Origin: Mactromeris polynyma
Lineage: Eukaryota; Mollusca; Bivalvia; Venerida; Mactridae
Length of the DNA stretch: 64,000 nucleotides
Direction of reading: 5' to 3'
Assembly (NCBI GenBank): GCA_032209605.1
Contig: JASFXZ010000005.1
Coordinates: 21,316,905 to 21,380,904 of the forward strand
Under the pieces are notes generated by a model, which was given only the letters and a program-made list of their open reading frames with translations, searched no databases and was not told the origin of the DNA. Positions 9,037 to 20,191 of this stretch are shown in pieces; the stretch's first letter is position 1, and every line of letters begins with the position of its first letter. Made by a program: the position numbers and the translations under genes.

Positions 9037-9885
9037 TACACAACTACTATTAATTACGTCGCTTGATGAATATTTTAATTATGTACACGGTTTTCCTACA
9101 GGAAACAGGTCGTTAAACGTTGTCTTTGTCCCTATGTATTGACAGAATCTTAGCATTTGCCGGTCACGTGAGCTGTTTTGGGCGGTAAGAAAACGTTTAT
9201 AGAGTTATTGAACGCGTAGATGCACACGAAAGAAATATTTATTATACAAAATATAATAAAATCTCGTGGTTGATGTTAATCTCTTGTTATACGTATGATA
9301 ATCGAAAAAATAATATACATGTATGTGTGTGGTTAAACATGTATGTTCCTGTTACCAATAGAATTTACTAGCCACTGGTCGCCATCTTGGTGCACATCGG
9401 TGCAAAGGTAAATTGTACTGGACCACTGGCCAACGGTAATGACTCGACGATCCTCGGTAATGACTCGACGATCCTCGGGGCTCACTTTGACAGTATTTTA
9501 AATACCACCAGCTAATAAAATCGCCACCAATACTTGTACGTATAAAGCATGACAAAGCATGTACAATAATGTGTAGTAACTTAACCACCGTGTAGTTTCC
9601 ATTTTGGTTACGGAAAGAACACCAGTAAAACTTTGTGATTTGTCTTAAAATGCATTATTTCTAGTACCTTCGGCAAATATAATTGAAAAAAAAACATATG
9701 TAAAATTATTAGAAACTGGTCGATATAAACTTTAAGGGACCCATCAAGCTAGGGTTCATACTTCCGCTCTTCCTTTCTGTCTTATGACGTCTTGTACAAA
9801 ACAACAATCAAATTAAATAAGCATAAATATAATATCGGACTGCATGCATACTGAACTAATAATATATATCGGCAACTTAACCCAG
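9037..9885. other. Right flank of the Polinton, probable SLC22 intron, no gene seen
   Basis: No exon-like reading frame. A 21-bp unit (GGTAATGACTCGACGATCCTC) is repeated twice at about 9435-9476. The minus-strand ORF at 9352-9588 spans that duplication and shows no family signature, so it is not called. Confidence 0.5.
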
Positions 9886-9960
9886 GCTAGTGTCCAGCTG
9901 GTAGATGAAGTTGGAATATAACAGTTATATTCCAACTTCATCTACCAGCTGGACACTAGC
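9886..9960. repeat. Perfect 37-bp inverted repeat with a one-base loop
   Basis: Left arm 9886-9922 begins GCTAGTGTCCAGCTGG. Right arm 9924-9960 is its exact reverse complement, and only the A at 9923 is unpaired. The 75-bp structure is unrelated to the Polinton arms. It could extrude as a cruciform or fold in RNA. A fold-back copying event or a sequencing artefact are alternatives. Confidence 0.9.
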
Positions 9961-10234
9961 TTCTTTTGAATTCGTGAGTTCGGGCGCAGGCGTGACGTAA
10001 TACCGGTACATGTATATTCTATCTGTAATTAGTTGCAATTCTACCTCGTGTGGGAGAGTCGTCTTACGTTTCATAGCTTATCGAAGAACAAGTTAGCACC
10101 GACAGGAACTCGAGCAACACCGGTTAGATCAACTGATCACCAACTGTGACTTGAATGCTACTGCAAAAACGCAGTTAAACTCAGCACAAATCAAAACAAC
10201 AACTAGCAAGCGTTTGAATAATTAACGTCCTTAC

Positions 10235-10389
10235 TCAGAACATATGATGTGAGCAGTGTGCCGGACACAGATGTACCAATGAGAAAGTTGATAAAGCTGC
10301 ATAAGCCAAAGTCATTGGCTGCTGTCAAAACGAGGTTCGTAACCAATAGCAACAAAATGGAAGTAAACAACGTTTTCTTTCGACCTATG
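10235..10389 (-). CDS. SLC22-family transporter, exon 4
   Basis: 155-nt exon between an acceptor (CCAG before 10389) and a donor (GTAAGG from 10234). Joined to exon 3 it completes SDR-IGRKK, the major facilitator motif G-x3-D-R-x-G-R-[KR] in the loop after the second membrane helix. A hydrophobic helix follows (LFTSILLLLVTNLVL, transmembrane 3) and then the start of helix 4. It ends in phase 1. No further exon was found between here and the Polinton, so the remaining exons should lie beyond the left edge or are lost. Confidence 0.82.
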
Positions 10390-10709
10390 CTGGAATGGAA
10401 AAGTATGTAAGAAATTAACTCGTAACTTGATTGTTACTTTTTATAGCAATCGAATCTGATCTGTAGGCCAGTTAATATAGTTTATTAGTTTCATATATAT
10501 ATTGTATATTTGAAAAAAATATGTCTTACTGTTGTTAGTCCTATTACTCGGGTTGAAAATATTGTTATTTCCTGCGATATAGATCAAATATATTCATCAA
10601 GACAAAGTAAATACATCTTTAAAGAAGTTAACATACTGACAAAATGTTGATATCACACTTTACATGTACATGCGCACAATAATTATAAAACGTTGCACGT
10701 ATCACATAC

Positions 10710-10813
10710 CGATCTGAAATGAACCCAAATACTATTCCGCCCACAAAAACACCGACGTAAAATATCATCATAGCCAGCGGTACAAGATGTGCCTTCTCAC
10801 AGACCAAATTTTG
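10710..10813 (-). CDS. SLC22-family transporter, exon 3
   Basis: 104-nt exon bounded by TTACAG (acceptor) and GTATGT (donor). It encodes QNLVCEKAHLVPLAMMIFYV and continues to FGFISDR, matching the conserved SLC22 segment after the large extracellular loop (NLVC) and transmembrane helix 2. It starts in phase 0 and ends after two bases of an arginine codon, which exon 4 completes. The fit of phases across four exons is the strongest evidence that this is a real gene. Confidence 0.85.
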
Positions 10814-11905
10814 CTGTAAGCATAAATGTTGACATAAAGGATACAAACAAATCTCAACAATGCAATTAGAATTATTTTGCCTAAGTACGTGTATTTCTAC
10901 AGTGAGCATGAAGGGGACACATTTGTGCGTGATTTCTGCACTGTGACCAATCTACCACGGTTTCGTCCAACCAGGAGGCGGGCACATTGGGTATTCGAGA
11001 CGGCAGATGACTCCTGAAAGGTGGAGTTTTGTAAAGCCCAGTGATATTACCTCTTGGGAACTTTTTATGTCATATTTTAAGCGTAGCGCAAAACTCCTTG
11101 CTTGTACAACCAACTTTGGCAAGTTTATGAGTCCTCTTGATACAAAACATTGATAAGTGCATTATACAGGCGTTATAGTTATGTGTCATCGTGAACGGTA
11201 TTGTTAAATACTCTGACAATGGCATTATGATATATTTGGCTTTTCTTAAGAAACCACATAACTTGACAGTGCCGATGCATCGCTGTGTCAAGAATGAACT
11301 CTATGTACAGACGGCACAAGTTGATACAACATACTAGTAATCGGCATATGAAATTGATAAAGACATGGGTGCTTTGTAAAATGGTAGGGTTTTCTTAAAA
11401 AAATGTCGCTGGCTACGAACGAAATATATCAATTCATCGAATGTGTCGCTGAAAATGATACATTTGAACGTACTAACCTTGCATAAACCACAGGGGAAGG
11501 TCCCGTTTAATTAACTCATTATATACATGTACTATCAAGTGTATAATTATATAGCAATATTGCTGAGTTTGTATTTTTATATAAACGAGACCGCCTCCCA
11601 CATGTAAAGTGTACATACGAGTACGGTACAACCTCTCCAGAGCAGTACCCTATTGACGACGCAACATTTGACTGTAGTAGAGAGGTTGTTGCCCTCGAGA
11701 GGTAAAATTGGTAGGTAATTCATACTGCGGGGGAAATAATGTTGTTGGAGAGATACTGTTGCTCAAGAGAGGGTCGCTCAGGAGAAGTTGCATTGTTCTT
11801 AAAAATCGTGTATGCATATGCAAGTGTATTTGAAGGAGCGTTTCAAACACTTTTACTAACTTTGACTACATGTATACAGACTCGGTGTATCCGTGCTGGT
11901 ATTAC

Positions 11906-12149
11906 CTGAGAAGCAAATGTGGATTTGAATACCGATCTATCATACACCCAGTTACTGCACCACATCGTGGAAGAGTTGACTGATAGTAGCGTGGAATTTA
12001 GCAAGAACCCGTTTTCAGGCAGGCGTATATGGCACGGCTCATACGGCATTTCCCCATCACCCCGACTCGGTATCATCTCTTCAACCAATGCTTCATGATC
12101 ACTGTTATGTACGTGATACGTGTCGCCAATATAACCTGGTAACGTGCAC
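11906..12149 (-). CDS. SLC22-family transporter, exon 2
   Basis: 244-nt exon between CAG (12152-12150) and GTAATA (from 11905). It encodes the large extracellular loop between the first two membrane helices: it begins CTLPGY, has further cysteines at PYEPC and MWC, and ends CSNWVYDRSVFKSTFASQ. The C-x2-W-x-Y-D-x-S-x-F-x-S-T pattern is diagnostic for SLC22 organic ion transporters. It has possible N-glycosylation sites (NST and NSS). The ATG at 12088 is internal to the exon and is not the start. Confidence 0.85.
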
Positions 12150-12527
12150 CTGCGATTTAATCAAACGATCGTATGCATAAAAATACATTTTAATTATCAT
12201 CAGGGTACGAGTATGCTGTAGACACCTTCCATATCACGTGACAGATTTCGCGGAGGCCTTCACATACAAAATATCATGTTTTGTTCAAGTTTTTGTCGTT
12301 CGTTTAATTTTTCAATGACAGATTGTGGTAAAGTGGATGATCAGAGCTTGAAACATTGAAATGTTTAGGATTCTTCTTTAAACATTTCAACTGCTACTCT
12401 CAGACAAATTCAAGTTTCTCAAAACTAACTTATTATATAGTGTTAAATTTGAGCCACGTGGCCTTATTCACACACATTTATAAATGACGTGAGCTCAGAC
12501 TTCGGCTTTTAATTTACAAAAGATATA

Positions 12528-12706
12528 CAGTAAAACCTCAGTAATAAGACCATCTTTGGGACCCTTGAAAACAGGTCGTATTATTGATATGGTCTTAATA
12601 TTGAGGTTGAATAGAGAGAAAAACCGTGAAAATGGACTTAAAAACTCGTGATCATAATTTTGAGGTGGTCTTATTATTGTGGTGGTCGTGAAGTGAGGTT
12701 TTATTG
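12528..12706. mobile_element. Pogo-like MITE with TA duplication
   Basis: 179 bp from CAGTAAAACCTCAGTAATAAG-type sequence to its rough inverse ending GAGGTTTTATTG, flanked by TA on both sides (12526-12527 and 12707-12708). A second copy lies at 61401-61580. CAGT ends and a TA target are typical of pogo/Tigger-class Tc1-mariner elements. It lies in intron 1 of the SLC22 gene. Confidence 0.7.
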
Positions 12707-13059
12707 TATTTACCAGACTGAGTCTTTCGATTACATCAACTTGATACAAATGAATGACATTTTGGCAGAATAAGTGTTCTTATCCGTTCTAAACTTTTGC
12801 AATGTTTTTTTTTAATAAAACCTCTATTGAGAATGCTTTTGTATTTTGTCTATCACACTGAAGGGAACGCTTCGTACGACCAGTATTATGATTAAACTTT
12901 ATGTATATTTGTGAACAAAGGAATGTGGATCTGATCGAATGATCACCGTGGTCATTAACTTTCAAACATAGCATTATAAATGTATCCCCCGTTTCGCGTT
13001 TGAAAATTGTAAGTGCAACTATATATAGTTGCTTCAGTGCAAACAAACGAGTGAAATTC

Positions 13060-13720
13060 AGCTTTATTAATAATAATAACTTTATTTATAGAAGGTAACA
13101 TGTAAAGAGGTATACACAAACAGTTGTACAATTCTTGAATAAAACATGGCCTTCTAACAGAAAACAACATAAATTGAAACACAATAATTATATAACACAC
13201 ATTCGTTCATTCAAGACAATCACTCATCAGATATTGTAAATAGTAGATATATATTAATATAATAGTAAATGCTAATAATAGCTTTCATAACAAACATAAC
13301 AGAGTGTAGACCATTTACAATAAAAATGAGTTTAATGCTCTTTTGAATGTACATGCGTTTACTGACGAGACTGATTTTATATTGTTGGGAATTTTATTTC
13401 AACTAACGACACTTACATTTGTAAAAGAATTTTCATCTAGTTCGTTTTAAAAGTTGGCGTGACTAAGTCATTGTTTTCAACTGATCTTAAACTGTATATA
13501 CTATTGGATGAAAAATTTAATAATGATCTCATTGCAGTAAGCTTTGTAAACAAGGACTAAAGAATGGTAAAAACATCTATTTTCAAACGATATCCAATTT
13601 AATTTATTGAGTAATTTTGAGTCATCAAGGTTGGCAAACTCCTTTTGTATTATTCTAGCTACTCGCGCTTGTATTTCCCGCCATAATATCGAGATTGGCA
13701 CATGTGTATCGAATATCAAT
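13060..13720 (-). mobile_element. 3' fragment of a LINE retrotransposon (CR1/Jockey-like)
   Basis: Minus-strand reading at 13719-13501 gives RVARIIQKEF, LLNKLNWISFENRCFYH and LVYKAYCN, which is the pattern at the C-terminal end of many non-LTR reverse transcriptase ORFs. It is followed, with frame breaks, by a segment like SSVNACTFKRALNSFLL. The 3' end has TTATTATTATTAA-type sequence (about 13060-13090 on the plus strand). It is heavily decayed and lies in SLC22 intron 1. Confidence 0.5.
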
Positions 13721-13869
13721 CGACAGAAAATATCGTCGATATATCGATATCGCTTGTATCAATGACAGGTAACTAGTTGACTAAGGTAACGTCTTCTCAA
13801 CAACAGACGAAATTTGAATCTGTTCGAAATTTTAATTCAACCACTAAAAGATATAATTCAAGATCAAAC

Positions 13870-14012
13870 CTGTGATGTCGGTCGGCGAGGATAATGACTG
13901 GCATCAGCATGAATATTCCTGAGAACATTGCCGGAAGTATCATCATCATGAAAGCTGACTTCTGATACCATCCGAACGTTCCTACTATTTCTAAAACCTC
14001 CTCCAATTTCAT
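13870..14012 (-). CDS. SLC22-family transporter, exon 1 with start codon
   Basis: The start is the ATG at 14012, and the exon ends at a GT donor (13869). It encodes 47 residues plus two bases. The N-terminus (MKLEEVLEIVGTFGWYQK) is the usual short cytoplasmic lead of SLC22 proteins, followed by transmembrane helix 1 (MMMILPAMFSGIFMLMPVII) and the start of the extracellular loop. Known role of the family: plasma-membrane uptake or exchange of organic cations, anions or zwitterions such as carnitine. The substrate cannot be assigned here. About 215 residues of an expected 530-560 are visible in the four exons. Confidence 0.82.
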
Positions 14013-15780
14013 TGTACGATCGAGATTAGTCTGAGAGTTTAGATGAAACGTTGATACTTGTTAACATGTTTAAAATTGTGTTCTAAAATGCAAAATGTTT
14101 TTCTCTTTCATACTTCATCAGTCTCCGCACATCTACAGCACATGAGAGGGAAACCCATTTTGTCATGCAACCACGCGATGTGCGAATGTAATGCCGAGCA
14201 ACAAGCAAAAAAAAACGCAATGAAAATCAATACAACAATGTCAGTGATATAACATTTATGTAATTTAAATTGTATTTTTCGCTCACATTAGTACAAGGTG
14301 TCAGAGTTGTTGCCATTGCCCTGTGTCTGTGGTCATCCATGGACCGCTGTCGTCAACATTAGCTTAAACAACATCTTATCTGGAACCATTGTGTGAAAAT
14401 TGATGAAACTTGGTACGAGTGTTTCTTGTGTGGCATTGTTTCAACAGTGTTCAAATTGCACCACTTGGTTGCATAAAGGAATCGCCAAAGCTAAAATTAG
14501 AACTCAAAATATTTCTTGTTGAACCACCTCTTAGCTTGTTTAAATTATTCCAATAATTGTACACCAATAAGGTCAACAGAGGGCATAGTCACTTCCGTAT
14601 GTATTCAAAGACATTGACTATTCTGCACAAAAAGAGCTAGTATTCGTTTTCCAAAATTTCATAAAGCAAACAAAAAGATTTATTTAGATCAATCTTACAA
14701 CTTTCCTTGAAAAACGTCCTATCAACTTAATAATAACAAGTATTAAAGCACAGAGAGAGAAGTACTTAGAGGGATGACAACGATATTCTTCGTAGTCGTG
14801 CACAACGAGACCATAGCTACTACGTATAGCGTTAAAGAATAACAACAACAACAATATTCATGTATAAAGTGAAAACTTTAAATCTCTCCGATTCTGAAAC
14901 AATTTCACGGATATTTTAAGAGGTTCCTTGGGTTAACCTCTACAAATATTGTTCAAGCTATTTAAATGCGTCGAAATACATAACATTTACACATAATCCT
15001 AAGGGAATACAATCAAAGCGCTGAAAGTGCAGAAAGACTGGGGCAGACAAATTTTGTTCGTGTTTTCTGTAAAGACATGTCAACCCTACATTGTACAAGT
15101 ATTGCACTGTGTCAATCAATGTTAATTTCAAAACATGCATTTAATTTAAAAAGAGCTCAAATTCGATATATATTTTTTTCCATTTTAGCAAAAAATAAAC
15201 TCGCTGGTTTTGTAATCCAATAAATAAAAAAGTAGTGGCCTAATCAAGCTTTATTTTTATTATCATTTGTCCTGAATGTGTTATCAACAGGTCATAAACA
15301 TTCGCCATAGTGATCCCACACCATTCACTAATGAGTGCTTATCAGTAACCTGATACTAGGATTAGCAACCCCAGATCAATTTTTATATGTTTACATAAGT
15401 AAAAGAAAGTTCATGCATATTGAAGAGCTTATTAAAACCTCTAAAAACAGTTTGTATTATGAAGATATCTCTTCTAGAACAAAAACTATAGCATTTTGAA
15501 GTAGCGAAAAATTGGCCGTTTTTAGGATTTTTTACCTTCTTAAATACATACTTTTAGACGCGTTTTGATGGAATCTAAATTTTCTAAACAAATTGCTGTA
15601 ACTTTTGTATTTTTCAATATAACTCAATAAAACTTTGCATGTTTGTGTAACTTTTCATGCTGATTTCAATTTTGCAATCAGATTTGATGTATTGTCATAC
15701 AGTCAAAAGTTATAAAAGACAGACAGATGTAAAAGTTCATAATTTTTTATAATTTATAGACACTTTTTGATCAACCGTAT
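14013..15780. other. Upstream flank of the SLC22 gene, no gene seen
   Basis: It probably contains the SLC22 promoter but no recognisable element. About 14285-14530 resembles a bivalve-type dispersed repeat. The rest is AT-rich unique sequence. Confidence 0.4.
14285..14530 (+). repeat. Diverged dispersed repeat of the ruminal core type
   Basis: It has the string AACATCTTATCTGGAACCAT and then GATGAAACTTGGTACGAG. These are the kind of phrases found in the core-repeat elements of molluscs, compare CAAACTTGGTGTA in the array at 52.2-54.3 kb. It is a single decayed copy without clear ends. Confidence 0.35.
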
Positions 15781-15989
15781 ATATGACACACATACTCTAC
15801 GAACAACACAACACAACAGGTTCAGTCTGAACATCCACAGAAACTGTCTCTATAGACTATAGTGATACAATCTTTAGCTTCACCAGTACTTCTATATCCA
15901 ATAGTGACACAGACATCTTCAATTATAATGTTTGCACAATTTTGACAAAGATGTATAAAACGTCAGAACAGAATGCTACCACTGTTGCA

Positions 15990-16290
15990 TATTCTTAACT
16001 TTTTTCTTCCTTTTTCGATTTTTTTCGTTTTGAATCAACAACTCTGTTAAGTTTTGACCTCAGTGACTGTACATTAACATTTTTTAAACTTGAAACAAAT
16101 CCATGATATTGCTTGTATAGCTGGAACTTTCTGCTTTTCCTGGTAAGATTTCAACTCCATTAATCCATTTGTAATAACTTTGGATTCTACAAGTTGCTTG
16201 ATGGTATTATTTTCAATGTCTCGAGTTGTAAGGTTAATGTTTTCAGTGTATGGTCCTAGGAACGCTGCCATCACTGCTAGTGTAAATGCT
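15990..16290 (-). pseudogene. Degenerate coding fragment, unrecognised
   Basis: Minus-strand ORF 16274-16074 (MMAAFLGPYTENINLTTRDI onward) has reasonable composition. Its last codons read as noise, but one base over the frame continues as NVQSLRSKLNRVVDSKRKKS and ends at a stop in a basic tail near 15990. This pattern suggests one frameshift in a once-coding sequence. I do not recognise the family, and no start context or splice sites support an active gene. Confidence 0.3.
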
Positions 16291-16322
16291 GTGAACTATC
16301 ATCATTGAATTATACATTTTTT

Positions 16323-16726
16323 AAAACCTGCCCTGGGGTCAAAACCAAACCTGCCCTGGGGTCAAAACCAAACCTACCCGGTGGTTAAAACCTGACATGC
16401 CCGGGGGTCAAAACAAAACATGCCCGGGTCAAAACCACAACCTGCCCGGGAATCAAACCACAATCTGCCCGGGGGTCAAAACCTAACCTGCCCGAGGGTC
16501 AAAATCAAACATGCCCGGGATCAAACACAAACATGCCCGGGGATCAAAACAAAACATGCCCGGGGGGTCAAATACAAACATGCCCGGGTCAAAACAAAAC
16601 ATGCCCGGAGGTCTAACACAAACACCCCCGGGGTCAAAACAAAACCTGTCCGAGGGTCAAAACAAAACCTGCCCGGGATCAAAACAAAATCTGCCCGGGG
16701 TCAAAACCAAACCTGCCCGGGGGTCA
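16323..16726. repeat. GC-rich minisatellite with CCCGGG core, about 18 units
   Basis: About 18 units of 20-24 bp with consensus near AACCTGCCCGGGGGTCAAAAC. The number of Gs varies from unit to unit. It stands out against the AT-rich surroundings. Open frames of 75 and 111 codons through it are products of the repeat. Confidence 0.9.
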
Positions 16727-17123
16727 TGTATAATATAATGGTTAGTAAACATTAGAATAATATCTTTGAAAAATCAACTACAATGACTTCATAGCGCCAG
16801 AGGACCGGGGAATAGTTCAATCCAAGACAAATTGATAGCTTTCATGTAAAACAGCAAAAATTAACAGATTTGTATTTATATTAGGAATCAGGTAATAATA
16901 ACACATGTTGCCCGAAAAATCGTTACCCACACAAAATAAACAAATGTGATAATTATTTGAATGTATCATAATGATTTAAAAACAGTCAGCTCTCAATTCT
17001 ATTACAAAGCAAACAGAAGAACCATCTTCTCGCGTAATAAGACATGATGGTTATAAGAATCAGTTTGTTAATGACCAATGTGGTCATGACAAGAAATGTA
17101 TTGCCAATTCAAGCGCTATACAT

Positions 17124-18398
17124 TTATGATAGGCCGTCTAGATACAAGAAATCAACATCGGCTGGTGTGCTTCTATCGAACAAGTATGTAGGCCTGTCAT
17201 TGTACCCGAACAGTAAGCAGTCCGTTAGTACAAACTGTCTCAACCTTTCCATATCTTCTAAAGGAACTTGTCCGTACGCTTGTACCAGTGCTTCATGTCT
17301 TTGTAATTTAACTGCCGTCCAGTTTTGCTGTTGTTCTATTACTTTAATTACCGCATCCATAAACTCGTTTTGTGTTACACCACTGACATCGCCAGTGAAA
17401 GGCATATCGATAGTTTTCGATAAATATCCACGAATTTGTAAATCTCTCCATGTTCTTAGCATTAGTTTGACGAATGGAAATTTTATATCGGGCAAAAACT
17501 TCTTAGCGCCAAACAGAAAACGGGCACCGTTCCTTGCAGTATCTATCGCAGTCTCCTTTTCGAAATCATCGAATGTTAGTGTAAAGTCATCAAACTCCTG
17601 GCGCCATTTGGACAGTAGATATTTTGCGTCTTCAGCAAACGTTTCTTGATACCCGATATAGTCATATTTGAATCTGCAAGGATCACAAATTTGGTACATG
17701 GGACGAAAATGCCCGCCAATGGTATCGTTGTTTTCGCTTCTTTTCAATATAAACCTAACAAATTCTAGAAATGTAACGTCGAATCCATATTTTTTGTGCT
17801 CAGCATCATGTTGACCTCTTATGATTTGGACAATGTCACGACCATAACTCTTCCAAAATGAAGGACTGACGAGATAAAGCTTATTTTCATAACCCGAGAA
17901 AAGTCGTGCATATGGGTCACGTACAAATATAAACGACTGTCCCCCGCTTGCATACACCCTTTTCTCTTCGTCAGACAAGTGAGTCCAATGTATTAAATCG
18001 GCTTGTCCTCTTCCTATTTCGAAAGGAGATTTCAGCCGCCCTTTGCTTGATAAAACTGTCAAGGTCCTTACCCAAAATGTCGTGCCAACTTTTGGAATTG
18101 GACAATAGCGAATATTATGTACAGGATCAATTTTGATATTATTTTTAACATTTATAGAGTCATACAACGTCCTATCAATTTTGTCACAACCCTGCTTGGC
18201 GAGTTGTCTTCGAGTACCATAAATATCTAGCCTGTTGTAGTTTGAATTATCTGGTTGAACTGTTGGATCAGTTGATACAGATGATAGCTCAAAATCGATT
18301 CGCTGTTTGCCTTGAGTACCAAAAATACTGTTCAGCGTAATCACCGGATTCAGGTTCTCAAATCTAACTGTAAAGAATAAAAAGAATAGTTGTTGCAC
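17124..18398 (-). CDS. Carbohydrate sulfotransferase (HNK-1/CHST8-14-like)
   Basis: The 424-codon frame contains a complete sulfotransferase catalytic domain (Sulfotransfer_2 type). The 5'-phosphosulfate loop is PKVGTTFW (residues 102-109) and the 3'-phosphate site is RDPYARLFSGYENK (160-173). The conserved block HFRPMYQICDPCRFKYDYIG lies at 230-249. Family role: transfer of sulfate from PAPS to sugars of glycans or chondroitin/dermatan in the Golgi lumen. A typical type II membrane anchor is missing. The frame passes a good splice acceptor (TTCTTTACAG, exon base 18367), so this is probably the last exon of a spliced gene whose anchor exon I could not find upstream. The ATG at 18398 is then not the true start. 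The stop codon is just before 17124. Confidence 0.85.
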   Translation of the reverse strand: MQQLFFLFFTVRFENLNPVITLNSIFGTQGKQRIDFELSSVSTDPTVQPDNSNYNRLDIYGTRRQLAKQGCDKIDRTLYDSINVKNNIKIDPVHNIRYCPIPKVGTTFWVRTLTVLSSKGRLKSPFEIGRGQADLIHWTHLSDEEKRVYASGGQSFIFVRDPYARLFSGYENKLYLVSPSFWKSYGRDIVQIIRGQHDAEHKKYGFDVTFLEFVRFILKRSENNDTIGGHFRPMYQICDPCRFKYDYIGYQETFAEDAKYLLSKWRQEFDDFTLTFDDFEKETAIDTARNGARFLFGAKKFLPDIKFPFVKLMLRTWRDLQIRGYLSKTIDMPFTGDVSGVTQNEFMDAVIKVIEQQQNWTAVKLQRHEALVQAYGQVPLEDMERLRQFVLTDCLLFGYNDRPTYLFDRSTPADVDFLYLDGLS

Positions 18399-18529
18399 AA
18401 ATAATAATATCCAGTCCCAACTTTCGGTTCGCTCTTATGTACATGCATTTACATGCAATTTAATACCAAGAAGATTCGGATTACGATAAGCGAGTTAGCT
18501 TCTTATTTGGTTCAAGATACACATCCGCC

Positions 18530-18899
18530 GTGCGAATGTCGATGTCATTGCTTGTTCTGTGGTCGCTATGAGGTGTGTGTTCAGAAATTAAGCAAATTTA
18601 AAACATGATCTTTCAGCGAGCTGGACATTCGAGTCTAGACGCGTGCGAATGTCGATGTCATTGTTTGCTCTGGGGTCACTATGAGGTGTGTGTTCAGAAA
18701 TCAAGCAAATTTAAAACATGATCTTTAAACGAGCTCGACATTCGATTCTAGATGCGTGCGAATGTCGATGTCAATGCTTGTTCTTGGGTCGCTATGAGGT
18801 GTGTGTTCAGAAATCAAGCAAATTTAAAACATGATCTTTAAGCGAGTTCGACATTCGATTCTAGACCCGTGCGAATGTCGATTTCATTGTTTGCTCTGT
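18530..18899. repeat. 113-bp tandem repeat, about 3.3 copies
   Basis: Units begin GTGCGAATGTCGATGTCATTG at 18530, 18643, 18756 and 18869, exactly 113 bp apart, with few mismatches. It lies just upstream of the sulfotransferase exon, probably in its first intron. Confidence 0.9.
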
Positions 18900-20191
18900 A
18901 TTAACATTGATTTTGCTTATTGTAGATTTTCATCTGTCATGAGTAATATTTTAATCTGAAATGTAATTAAAAGCGCCATTAATGTGTTCCATGTCTAACA
19001 ATATCGCTTATCGCATCGGCCAAAATAGATATTTCCAGTCGTCTAATTTGCATTGAGTAGATGTGGAACGCTACGTATTTTTTATGAGTATTTCTTTATT
19101 TCTTAACATATTCAAAAGTTTCAACCAGATTTGGAAACCTCAATGTATCGTCTTTTCAATCGTATAGAAATATTGAAATTTTGTAGGACATCCGACGTGT
19201 TTAAATCATTAGTTTTACTTATCCTTAGGCGGGAATTCAAAGTTTCAAACATATTCTGTTAGGACATTTTATGCTTGTTCCAACGGTGTTAATTGATATA
19301 ATTTATTATGAAAACAAAATGGGGGAATTTAGATATACATAAAGTACCTGTCAATGTCAAGATTGTTTCCGTGATATCTCACGGAAATTCACGAAGATCA
19401 GCGAGTGATACTGATTCGGTTAGTCTTTTTTGTGACAAGTTTAATCTCCACATGTGGTCTCTTAAGATATTATCTCAATCTAACTGTTCACTGGACCATG
19501 GTTTATGGTGGTAAAGTGTAGACTGCATTTATGCAATACATAGTGTTATGCTTCATGAAATTCTCTTCTCAGTCCTTTTCAGGACAAGATATCTATAGAC
19601 TGGCTAAATCACAAAATTAATAGAAACTACAACCAGTTTTGATCTCATTGATCTCGGTGTGTAGCTACCTTTGGATTCAAAACTGACATATATTTGGCAT
19701 AAGCTTGTAGATAAATTATCAACAAGACAAATTTACCCTTTTAGATACTAAAACCAATTTAACGACATGCGGGGTACATGTTGGGGTCAACAAAAATGCC
19801 TATAAGTACATACGTGTACATGGTGACTGATGACCTTATAAACAAAAAATAACGAACGAACGAAATTAGTTTCTTCTATGAGACCATATCGCGACTCTTG
19901 TGTCGTATTTTCTTTAGCATCAGCTTAATTTCAATTGTGATAAACATTTTGTTTTATTCAGCAAAAAGATATAGGTAGTGGTCACAAAATTGAGCATAAT
20001 ATATTACAGTACAGAAACATCGTTCTAAAATGTATGTGGTGTATACTTGATATTCCACAAATACCATGAACTAATATAATTCATTTATTATCATCAGACA
20101 GTGGGATTTATAAATCATTTTGATTAATTCGTAAAATAGTTTGTATGTCCGTGGTAAAAGAATTAAAGTAATGAATTTATAATTGCGTCAG
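18900..20191. other. No gene seen
   Basis: AT-rich. The ORF at 19308-19514 has no family signature. This stretch may contain the sulfotransferase 5' region but shows nothing recognisable. Confidence 0.4.

Noticed and set aside
9352..9588. 78-codon minus-strand ORF as a gene
   Set aside because: It spans a local 21-bp duplication and shows no family signature or splice context in phase with the SLC22 exons.
9886..9960. microRNA precursor
   Set aside because: A perfect 37-bp stem with a one-base loop lacks the loop size and mismatches of a microRNA hairpin.
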